From Natronococcus roseus (GTDB lineage Archaea > Halobacteriota > Halobacteria > Halobacteriales > Natrialbaceae), in contig NZ_JBHLJR010000008.1 of assembly GCF_043677095.1 (NCBI RefSeq), forward strand, positions 62,001 to 126,000: a stretch of 64,000 nt of DNA. Direction: 5' to 3'. Every line of letters begins with the position of its first letter. Within the stretch, counting starts at the first letter, position 1. Below, one piece after another: positions 50,795 through 58,277 of the stretch. A program made the translations under genes and the position numbers. Below the pieces are notes generated by a model, which saw only the letters and a list, made by a program, of their open reading frames with translations, searched no databases and had not been told where the DNA came from.

Positions 50795-51832
50795 ATGTCC
50801 CGTTCCTCAGTGGACGACCTTGAAGAGGAATATCAACTTCAGCGCGTCCTCAACGAGGGAGATGTCCGCGCACGGGTAGATTCGGTGCATATTTCCTCTG
50901 ACAATTCTGTATATATTACGCTCATTGTCGGTGCAGAGCATGAAATTACACTTTGCCTGGGGGCATCGAATCCCCGTGGCGGCGGCCCACGGGAACTGGC
51001 GACGCTCAAGCCATTGTGTAACGAACTTGACTTTTCCTTCTCCCGCGACATCAGCCCACTCGTCGGCAACGAGGTAACAATCGAGTCGTACATGGAGAAG
51101 CCCGAGAAAATAAAGATCAGTGAGGGCGGTGTTGGCTATCAGCCCATCGTCGACGAGGCACCAGTAACTGACAAGAGCTTGCAGAAACTCTCGAAAGATA
51201 CCCATAGTTTTGTCCAGCGACACCACAGACACGAGGCAAACGAAGACGAGTTCATCGAAGCAACCATTATGGACGTAGCGGTGCATGACGACGACCTGTT
51301 GCTGTCGCTGGAAGTGTATGGCGAACTGCTGCAATGGTCTGTCGACATTCCTGAGGGGGTCATCGACTCAGACTCCGAGTACGCAATCCTCGTCGAGAAA
51401 GTGGGTGGCGGCAGCGTGAAACAGGTAGAAGATAGTAGTGTCTACGTGACCCCACAGCATGAACTCGGGTCAGCACCCGACGATTACCAGAGCGTCCTGG
51501 GAACTGCCACTGACCTGTTCAAGACATGGGTTATTTTCCCTTCCAAAGAGGACATTGAGCAACCCAGACTCACGCCTGTGGCTCGGCAGAAGCACACCAA
51601 GAATATGAACTACGACGATCCCCAGCCCAACAATCCAGACGCGTGGGAGAAACGACCTATCCCCTATTCAACTGCCCATCGAGTCGAGACAGCGGTCATT
51701 TTTCTGTTTGGGTTAGGACTCATCCTCGGTCTTTTTATTGGCGAAGCTGGAGGTTTCATAATGCTAGCCTCCATGATTGGTTGGATAACTGTTAAGATAT
51801 TCAAATTCCATTATTATCATACAGGTGAATGA
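50795..51832 (+). CDS. unknown protein with C-terminal membrane anchor
   Basis: 345 residues. The N-terminal 250 are a soluble, beta-rich domain pair (SRSSVDDLEEEYQLQRVLNEGDVRARVDSVHI, QPIVDEAPVTDKSLQKLSKDTHSFVQRHHRHEANEDEFIEATIMDVAVHDDDLLLSLEVYGELLQWSVDIPE). The C-terminus has two transmembrane helices (AHRVETAVIFLFGLGLILGLFIGEAGGFIMLASMIGWITVKIF, about 305-342). It resembles effectors or sensors anchored at the membrane but no family is recognised. Preceded by an AT-rich promoter region (ttaaatactttagtat). Confidence 0.6.
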   Translation: MSRSSVDDLEEEYQLQRVLNEGDVRARVDSVHISSDNSVYITLIVGAEHEITLCLGASNPRGGGPRELATLKPLCNELDFSFSRDISPLVGNEVTIESYMEKPEKIKISEGGVGYQPIVDEAPVTDKSLQKLSKDTHSFVQRHHRHEANEDEFIEATIMDVAVHDDDLLLSLEVYGELLQWSVDIPEGVIDSDSEYAILVEKVGGGSVKQVEDSSVYVTPQHELGSAPDDYQSVLGTATDLFKTWVIFPSKEDIEQPRLTPVARQKHTKNMNYDDPQPNNPDAWEKRPIPYSTAHRVETAVIFLFGLGLILGLFIGEAGGFIMLASMIGWITVKIFKFHYYHTGE

Positions 51833-52384
51833 CAGTTCACCACCATTCCCTATCAAAAATACATTCAGTAAATAATATATTAGGGGTTGGTTCAGATATC
51901 GCAGACGTGGTCGTACTTGGCCGTGTACTGCTGATAATCGGGACGTCTCCGGCTGCTCCCGGTGATTTCCTAACCTCAACGTTCTCAACGGACGATGGAG
52001 ATAAGATGACGCGGCTCTGTTGAAATCATTCAGAGATGACATTGGGAAGAGATACTCTTTCCACCAGTTTTTCCGGATCCGACTGAAAGCTAGCTCCTTA
52101 ACAAATCGCAAGACATGAAGAGGATTTCAACAGAGCCGATGACGCACAAACGGCGACGGGTTTCCTCCGCGAGGGATCGTTCGTCGCTGTAGTTGACTGG
52201 GTTTTCAAGGAACGTTGTCGACGTTGCGTTAATAGCGAGACCGAGAGAAAGCTCTACTGCTGACATACTGGCACAGTGTGGAGTTGTTCTCATCAAATTG
52301 TCGTCCCGCGTACCGCTTCGGCTAGCGGCGTATAAATATTCGCGTCAGCATTTATCCGACACTACTGCCCCAAAATTGGGTGCT
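51833..52384. other. interval carrying the MITE and the protease promoter
   Basis: Besides the MITE, this 550-base stretch has no clear gene. After removing the MITE, an open frame runs through the joint on either strand, but neither shows a recognisable family. The sequence gcgtataaatattcgcg at about 52328-52344 is the TATA element of the protease gene at 52385. Confidence 0.4.
52005..52145. mobile_element. IS6-like MITE (125 bp) with perfect 8-bp target duplication
   Basis: A sequence from 52013 to 52137 is bounded by a 15-base perfect inverted repeat, GGCTCTGTTGAAATC and GATTTCAACAGAGCC. Flanking it on each side is the same eight bases, GATGACGC (52005-52012 and 52138-52145). The ends and the 8-bp duplication are those of the IS6 family, of which several exist in haloarchaea, but there is no transposase inside. 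When it is removed, the flanking DNA joins seamlessly. It was inserted recently, since both copies of the duplication are identical. Confidence 0.8.
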
Positions 52385-53140
52385 ATGGCCGAAACACAAC
52401 CAATCAACTGCACCAAGACCGATCCGCGAGTGAGCTGCCCAATCGTCTGTGGGGAGTATATGCGAGCGAGCGGATTCTTTTTCGATGGAAACAAAGAGAC
52501 ATACCTCGTCACTGCACGGCACAACGTCCTTCCAACAAACGGAGGCGCCCTCAAGACGAACGAGTACAACCTGCCGTTTGTGGCTCTCGACTACCTTCCG
52601 ACGATTCACGTCTATCTCCGTACCTCCTCGGGATTCGAAGTCAAACACCTCGACATCAGGGAGCGAACCGGTGTAAAACAGACCGCCGAGATTGACATCA
52701 TTGCGGTTCCCATCTACTTCGATCCAGAGGAATACGGGTATCAGGTATGGAATTCAGACGACGTGGCTGCTCCGGAGCACTCGTCGGAATCCGTGGACAT
52801 CATCGGCTTCAACGGAGAGTGCTTTCCCGATCCGGATCGCGAATACGAGGTAGAGACGTATCGAAACGCCATCCGGAATCCCGCGATGCATCGATTGGCG
52901 AACGAGATGCCGGAAGACAATGACCCATTTCGGTACGGCCTGACCGCCATCGCAATCGACGATAATCCCGTTGTACAAATCGACGGATTGAGTGGCGCCC
53001 CTGTACTCGGAAATCAGCTGCTCGGCATCCAGGCCGCGACTGTCCCAGTGCCAGAGTGGAATATCAAGCAAGCTGGAGACAATGATTTCAGGGTTATTGT
53101 GTACTGGCGAGCGGGGATTCTTCCAAAGTTGTGTGGCTGA
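52385..53140 (+). CDS. stand-alone trypsin-like serine protease
   Basis: 251 residues from the ATG at 52385 (MAETQPINCTKTDPRVSCPI). Catalytic triad positions are visible: His46 in TYLVTARHNVLP, Asp104 in QTAEIDIIAVPI and Ser203 in QIDGLSGAPVLGNQ (G-x-S-G-A-P). The FFFDGNKETYLVTARHNV strand-plus-His block matches S1C-type trypsin-like proteases. No signal peptide is visible, so it acts in the cytosol, unusual for this class in archaea. Protease-containing modules of this kind act as effectors in defence islands. A TATA box lies about 50 bases upstream of the start. Confidence 0.78.
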   Translation: MAETQPINCTKTDPRVSCPIVCGEYMRASGFFFDGNKETYLVTARHNVLPTNGGALKTNEYNLPFVALDYLPTIHVYLRTSSGFEVKHLDIRERTGVKQTAEIDIIAVPIYFDPEEYGYQVWNSDDVAAPEHSSESVDIIGFNGECFPDPDREYEVETYRNAIRNPAMHRLANEMPEDNDPFRYGLTAIAIDDNPVVQIDGLSGAPVLGNQLLGIQAATVPVPEWNIKQAGDNDFRVIVYWRAGILPKLCG

Positions 53141-53247
53141 CAGCTGTACTGTGAGAAGTTAGCCGTGGGTCAGTGATCTACTGATAAAAAAGATTTTGTC
53201 AAAGGCAATTCAGGTTCGTCGAGATCGCTGAAGGTGTTTAAATCACC

Positions 53248-53805
53248 TTAGACGCGTTCCCACTGACCAGTATGTCCAGTTCCGAATTCATCTCGCTGCG
53301 TTTCGACGGCGACCCTAACCCTGTTTTCGGGCAGCGCCACTACCACGGCATACTGGCAATACCACTCTTTCCCACCAATCTCAGCCATCGTCTCGAGTGT
53401 GGTTCTGGTGATGGCCTCAACGTGCGCCTCATCGCTCACGCCTTCTCTGACGCATTGGACGAGGCGATACCACTCATAGCCATTAAGCGCGATTGCGACG
53501 TAATCGTCACCTCCGCCGACGAGCAGCCGGCTCGCAGCTAAGTCCTCAATCTGACTTTCATATCCCTGTTGGACGCGTTCGAAAGCGGCGTAGACTTCTC
53601 CGGGATTGAATCCCATCACTTCGGCTTCGCGATGGAGGTGATCGACAGCACGGTCAGTTCGAGTAATGAGGTCTCGGATTTGAGGCCCAGAGGGAGTGGA
53701 TGATTCTGTTGGGACTGAACGTGTTACGTGAAAGGTTGTATGGCTTTTTTCAGATTGGTTTTCTGCAGAATCGGTTGGCTGGTCTTCCGAATCGGGTTGT
53801 TCCAT
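53248..53805 (-). CDS. hypothetical protein
   Basis: 185 residues. The first 40 are Ser/Thr/Gln-rich and likely disordered. Residues 45-185 are a compact domain (SGPQIRDLITRTDRAVDHLHREAEVMGFNPGEVYAAFERVQQGYESQIEDLAASRLL, VAIALNGYEWYRLVQCVREGVSDEAHVEAITRTTLETMAEIGGKEWYCQYAVVVALPENRVRV). The basic-helix and Trp/Tyr-rich content suggests an oligomerising or DNA-binding domain. Transcribed toward the protease gene; convergent. Confidence 0.5.
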   Translation of the reverse strand: MEQPDSEDQPTDSAENQSEKSHTTFHVTRSVPTESSTPSGPQIRDLITRTDRAVDHLHREAEVMGFNPGEVYAAFERVQQGYESQIEDLAASRLLVGGGDDYVAIALNGYEWYRLVQCVREGVSDEAHVEAITRTTLETMAEIGGKEWYCQYAVVVALPENRVRVAVETQRDEFGTGHTGQWERV

Positions 53806-54079
53806 TCGTCAATTAATTGTAAAGAATGGATGTCAAAAAAGCACGTTGGCTGAGCGGGTCGGACATTGTAGTTACTTTTCCACAATGAGCGATCTCAATA
53901 GAGTTCTTTGAAAATTTCATGTCGTGCTGAGTTTCAACATACCTGTTGAGTAGGAGGTGTATGTGTATCAAACGGTATCTAACCAAACCAAGGCCTTAGT
54001 AGATTGAATCAAAAAGCAATATTTATTGGCAGTCTATCAGTTCGAGGTTTATATACAAGGACTGTCTAGGGAAGGTGCA

Positions 54080-54298
54080 ATGGTAGAGTACATTCGAGCC
54101 TTGCATCCGAACCCCGAACAGGACGGTTACAATAACGATATCTCCGATGAGAAGCTTTCTGGTTGCGGTGACAGAGTCTTGGTTGAGTATCAAGAAGTTC
54201 CACCAATAGAAGAGGGGGATGTTTTTAGAGCGAGATGTCCTTCGTGCAAGCACCGCAATTCACGGATGGAAGTGCTTGGCGTACAGCGCGAGGAATAA
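54080..54298 (+). CDS. small protein with a C-x2-C zinc motif
   Basis: 72 residues from the ATG at 54080 (MVEYIRALHPNPEQDGYNN). The C-terminus holds FRARCPSCKHRNSRMEVL, one C-x2-C, with a further Cys (LSGCGDRVLVEYQEVP) earlier; together they may bind one metal. Probably an accessory DNA- or protein-binding factor. An AT-rich region (caatatttattggcagtc) at about 54015-54035 is the likely promoter. Confidence 0.5.
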   Translation: MVEYIRALHPNPEQDGYNNDISDEKLSGCGDRVLVEYQEVPPIEEGDVFRARCPSCKHRNSRMEVLGVQREE

Positions 54299-54461
54299 TC
54301 GAATCAAGACATCTATCGATTATCTAACAGCGAGCGGACTCCCGTTCGGCAACTACTTGATAATAAACAAACCACGACGAGAGCGATGACCTTCGTCGTA
54401 GTAAGTCTCCGAAACCCTCATCGCGATGGCTTCCTCCGAGGTAGCCGCTCACACGAGACGG
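54299..54461. other. short gap before the McrC-like gene end
   Basis: About 160 bases separate the small zinc-motif gene from the 3' end of the McrC-like gene; a loose inverted segment (cgagcggactcccgttcggc) occurs near 54331. No gene seen. Confidence 0.3.
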
Positions 54462-55784
54462 TCATCGAAGCAAATCAGCTACCGTTTCTTTCTGTGTAGG
54501 AAGGTCTTCCGCCGTGAGGTGTCGTATTTGTCCATCCACGGATTCCGTTTTTATGCCGTCAGTGATCAATAGACCAGCAACATCGACTTCCGGTGTCTCG
54601 TGAAGATACGTATCTCGAACGCGAGCGAACCGTGTGTACTCCAGCAATTCACGGAGTCCGCGGGCAAACGTTTGTTCACTCTCGGTATACTTAATTTCAC
54701 CTAACAGAACGCGGCGAGGAAGCGTAGTGTCTGTCTCCTTCTCGTATACCTCGACGACGATGTCCGGCCGGCCGCTGTAGAGGGTTTTTCCAGCTCCCCG
54801 GTTCAGGAAGTCACCTAGTAGTTCGATATGCGTCTCCAGCACGTCTTGATACCTGCGGAAGTACGGTGTATTGGCTTCAACGTCTCCCAGCGACTCATGG
54901 AACTTCTGGTTCCCCTGCTGATCGTGATATACCTCAAGCCGGTGGGTATCGCTTTCCAACCTCGCAATCTCTTCCGCACCGGGCTCGATGATTTGTAGCG
55001 AGAGTTGGGGGTACAGCTTGGTGAACAGTCGTATTAGCTTGAAGACGCAGAACAACTCAAAGAGCCGTGGAATGCGTTCCGGTACCACGAGGGTCTTACG
55101 GAGCAGCGATTGCACGGCCGGTTCCTCGTACTGACTTGACTGAAGCTGTTGGTACGTGTCGTAGAGATCGTAGACCTCTGCGTACAGCGGTTCGCGGGAG
55201 GTGCGGGCTGCCGTCAGATCACGAGAGGTCGGCTTGATGTCAGCCCCGTCTCGGATGCGGTTGAGATGAACGTTTCGGGAATATAGCCTTTGAAATTCTC
55301 GAATCTGCTCGTCCGACCACTGATCACGACGCCACCCGTAGTCGAAGTTGGCCAATTCTCGATCAACGGTACGATGGACGACCCACAGCAGACGCTTCAA
55401 TACCAAATTCTCCGGGATATCGTACTCGACATAGGGGGTTTCGCAGGCGAACACCGTGCGGTCACCATAACTGTCGGTATGGCGTAATTTCGTCGTCTGG
55501 TTCCAGTCGATACTACCTCGAACTTCACCACGGGTGTGGACGCGTTCGCGCTGGCTCTCGGTCTTGATGTTGCGCACACGTGCGGGCAATTTTTCCACGA
55601 AGTCGACAACCGGGTCAGAGAGACAGAAGTGTATTCGCTTGAGTCGTGCGAAGTCATCGATTGCAAGATCGGTGAAATCGAGCGTAGACACCACGTCTTC
55701 CTCGGCAACCGTCCCTGATTGTAGGAACGTCACCAGCTCGTCCTGCACCTCCCGTACGAGGCGGTCAACAGCGAGCTTACTCAT
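54462..55784 (-). CDS. McrC-like nuclease subunit of a type IV-like restriction system
   Basis: 440 residues from the ATG at 55784 (MSKLAVDRLVREVQDEL). The N-terminal half has TRGEVRGSIDWNQTTKLR and TPYVEYDIPENLVLKRLLWVVH; the C-terminal nuclease core is SGRPDIVVEVYEKETDTTLPRRVLLGEIKYTESE with Asp341, Glu363 and Lys365 as the D...E-x-K site. The G-R-P-D-I-V and G-E-I-K-Y motifs and the position after an McrB-like ATPase fit the McrC/DUF2357 branch of PD-(D/E)XK nucleases. Its start overlaps the mcrB-like stop by eight bases, so the two are coupled. In such systems McrB binds DNA and McrC cuts it. Confidence 0.75.
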   Translation of the reverse strand: MSKLAVDRLVREVQDELVTFLQSGTVAEEDVVSTLDFTDLAIDDFARLKRIHFCLSDPVVDFVEKLPARVRNIKTESQRERVHTRGEVRGSIDWNQTTKLRHTDSYGDRTVFACETPYVEYDIPENLVLKRLLWVVHRTVDRELANFDYGWRRDQWSDEQIREFQRLYSRNVHLNRIRDGADIKPTSRDLTAARTSREPLYAEVYDLYDTYQQLQSSQYEEPAVQSLLRKTLVVPERIPRLFELFCVFKLIRLFTKLYPQLSLQIIEPGAEEIARLESDTHRLEVYHDQQGNQKFHESLGDVEANTPYFRRYQDVLETHIELLGDFLNRGAGKTLYSGRPDIVVEVYEKETDTTLPRRVLLGEIKYTESEQTFARGLRELLEYTRFARVRDTYLHETPEVDVAGLLITDGIKTESVDGQIRHLTAEDLPTQKETVADLLR

Positions 55785-58143
55785 CGTCGAAGCGGATATC
55801 GAAGTAATCCGCGGCCTTTGACTCAAGCCGTTCCTCATTCACCACAAGCGTAACATCCCCCCGATCCGTTTCCCACTCGCCAGCGAACTCGCGGACGAGG
55901 TTTCGCTGTTTGTCCGGGCGGAGTCCCTCCAGTTGCGGGTAAACCATACCGACGATGGCAGCGGTCAGAGCCTCTTCGCTGCGATCGGGGTAGGCGCCGA
56001 CCCCGTAGGCGTCAACGTATCCGAGGATGTCCCGGACGATCGACGGGCCGATTGAGCGTGGATAGTCGTTGACGACCTTCCAGATGACGGCCAGTTCGCC
56101 ATAGACTGTCTCGAGAGTCGGTTCGAGACTCGGCTCCTCTGCTAGCCACGCGGCGGCGTAGTTATCATCCTCATTTGGGTCGAGAAGCGAGGCGCGAGTC
56201 GCGCCATCGTCGGTCTCGAGATCAGGGATGCCTACGTGGATGAAGTTGAACCGCCGCATGAAAGCATAGGACATCTCGTACAGCGACGCCTTGTCGTAGG
56301 TGTTCATGGTCGCAAGGAGTCGCCACGACGGGGTGACTGGGAACATGTCGGGATTCGAAGAGATGGATCGTAGCTCGTCCTCGGATGCGTCGCCGTCAAC
56401 TGAGACGAGTTCGACCTGGTTCTTTCGCTCGTACGGTAGTTCGACCGAGTCACCTGACAACACCGAGAACAGCTGCCCGAACGCCTTGTCGATGTCCGAC
56501 CGGTTGATCTCGTCGATGACCAGCCAGTTGTTAACGATCCCCGCCTGCTCACGGCGGAAGCAGTTCAGGAATAGCCGCGGCTGGAACGTGAGTTCGTCGG
56601 CCGACTCCTCGACATCGGTCGATGGGACGTAGCCGCCGATGGTATCGAAGGCTGTCCACTCAGAGGTCGCTGTGGTGAAGGTGTGCCCGTCGACCTGTGG
56701 AAGATCGGTTGTACACTGCCGGCAGATTTCTTTGGCGAGCTTGGTCTTGCCAGTGCCCGGCGGGCCAGTGAAAATGATGTGCTTGCCCGAGTTGAGTGAT
56801 GCCTCGATCTCATTTTGGAGTTTCGACGCGTCCTCGAAATAAAGTCCGTTCGGCAGTTCCAAATCGACGGCAATCGGATTGAGTTTCTCGCGAAGCGCAT
56901 CGAAATCCTCGCCGGAGACCTCACTACCGGGTTCCTCGGGCGCCAGAATCGTCTCGTACTCCTTGTCGCTTAATTGAAACCGGTTGATGAGATGCTTGGC
57001 CGCTGCTCTAGAGAGGTTCGAGAGATAGGTTTGGGTTAGCCCACCATTCTTATCAATGGGGTAATACTTGTCTGTCCGCAATTCATCTTCCCTAAGGGTT
57101 CCTTTGAGGCTGTCATCAACGGGAATTGACTCTTCAAACCACTGGATGTTGACCCCAACTCGATAGTACTTTTCGCCCCGGACAGTGTAGGTTGTCGCTT
57201 CCTCCGTGACGACAGAACAACCAATGAGGTTCCCCTCGTAATTGTGGAAAACGACATCGTCGGCAGACAGTTTGGTGAGGTCATGATGCCAAATATCATC
57301 GACCTTGGCTCGAAGGTATTCCTCTTCGATTTCGGATTGATTCTGTTGATTCACCCAGTAGAAGTTCGCGTCATCGTCGGCGACGTCGGTGATTGAGAGC
57401 CCGGCCGATTCTATTTGTTGAGAGGAGTTATTCCCACCACTGTTCTCTTGCCGCTCTTCTTCCTCAATGATAAGCATGTAGAAGTCAACGAGATCCTCGT
57501 TTGTTTCCTGATCCCGGGCTGACTTGTTGGCCTTCCAGACCGCGACAAACAACAGATAGATTTCGAGGTTGAGGGGAAGTTCATGATCAGTTCCCTCCGT
57601 CGCGTGGCCGACTACTTCCTGGTAGATGCTTTTGAAACCTGAAAATCGCTCGCGTTGATCGGCGAATTCCTGTTTCTTGAGACGGTCGACAGACTCGGCT
57701 GTATCAAAAAACACGAGTCCACGGATCGTCCGCATATCGATGATCGGTTGTGAGTCCACGTGAAGCCAGCCGAAAAACTCCCGCATAGGGCGCTTAGAGG
57801 ACAACTTCTCTTCCCATTCTGGATTATAAGTGTCACTTCTCCTCATTTCTCGGACTAAATCTGCGAGTTCGTTTATCGATTGGCCTTTCTCTGCCCATTT
57901 TTTTGGAATCGGGGTCGGGGCAACGGCTTGGCCAGCAGCATTACCGGTACGCCACATTTCAGAGAATCTTTCTTGCGATGGTGATTCACAAAATTCATCG
58001 GCTTTCTTTACAATCTCGTTACGCTTATTCTCTTCTTCAATCGAAAAAGTAGACCCAATCTGCTTCTCGCGTACAATTGTCTCCCATCGCTTGAGAATTC
58101 CCTTCTGACCCGGTGTGAGATCAGAGACCGTTATCATGCTCAA
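55777..58143 (-). CDS. McrB-like AAA+ ATPase with an embedded EVE-like domain
   Basis: 788 residues. Helical N-terminus to about 255; residues 261-388 (NFYWVNQQNQSEIEEEYLRAKVDDIWHHDLTKLSADDVVFHNYEGNLIGCSVV... in pieces) match the EVE/YTH-like fold that reads modified bases, including the F-Y-W-V-N-Q start and D-D-V-V-F-H-x-Y. AAA+ domain from 435: Walker A GPPGTGKT (460-467), Walker B LVIDEINR (541-548), and the McrB signature MNTYDKA (613 on). Substrates are probably DNA with modified cytosines or other hypermodified bases; inference. It starts the mcrBC-like pair, divergent from the AddB-like gene 134 bases away. Confidence 0.75.
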   Translation of the reverse strand: MSMITVSDLTPGQKGILKRWETIVREKQIGSTFSIEEENKRNEIVKKADEFCESPSQERFSEMWRTGNAAGQAVAPTPIPKKWAEKGQSINELADLVREMRRSDTYNPEWEEKLSSKRPMREFFGWLHVDSQPIIDMRTIRGLVFFDTAESVDRLKKQEFADQRERFSGFKSIYQEVVGHATEGTDHELPLNLEIYLLFVAVWKANKSARDQETNEDLVDFYMLIIEEEERQENSGGNNSSQQIESAGLSITDVADDDANFYWVNQQNQSEIEEEYLRAKVDDIWHHDLTKLSADDVVFHNYEGNLIGCSVVTEEATTYTVRGEKYYRVGVNIQWFEESIPVDDSLKGTLREDELRTDKYYPIDKNGGLTQTYLSNLSRAAAKHLINRFQLSDKEYETILAPEEPGSEVSGEDFDALREKLNPIAVDLELPNGLYFEDASKLQNEIEASLNSGKHIIFTGPPGTGKTKLAKEICRQCTTDLPQVDGHTFTTATSEWTAFDTIGGYVPSTDVEESADELTFQPRLFLNCFRREQAGIVNNWLVIDEINRSDIDKAFGQLFSVLSGDSVELPYERKNQVELVSVDGDASEDELRSISSNPDMFPVTPSWRLLATMNTYDKASLYEMSYAFMRRFNFIHVGIPDLETDDGATRASLLDPNEDDNYAAAWLAEEPSLEPTLETVYGELAVIWKVVNDYPRSIGPSIVRDILGYVDAYGVGAYPDRSEEALTAAIVGMVYPQLEGLRPDKQRNLVREFAGEWETDRGDVTLVVNEERLESKAADYFDIRFDDE

Positions 58144-58277
58144 TCAATCGTAGTGTATCAAGTAAATGTAATGGGTTAGCGATTTTCTCGTCATATGACC
58201 ACTCCCTATAATACGTTGGCTTTTATTTGATTTCTATTGCTTCTCATACTCTCACCAATCTTTTTGGTACTCGCACG
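58144..58277. promoter_or_regulatory. shared divergent promoter region between the McrB-like and AddB-like genes
   Basis: 134 bases separate the two divergent starts (58143 minus, 58278 plus). The sequence ggcttttatttgatttc at about 58210-58228 could serve as the TATA element of the plus-strand gene; a similar AT-rich stretch (cattacatttacttgata on the minus strand) near 58155-58172 could serve the other. Shared control would coordinate the four genes. Confidence 0.45.

Noticed and set aside
51829..52023. Small plus-strand frame ending at the MITE
   Set aside because: Starts just before the previous gene's stop, reads through the MITE end, and has no family; removal of the MITE gives other equally open frames, so none is preferred.
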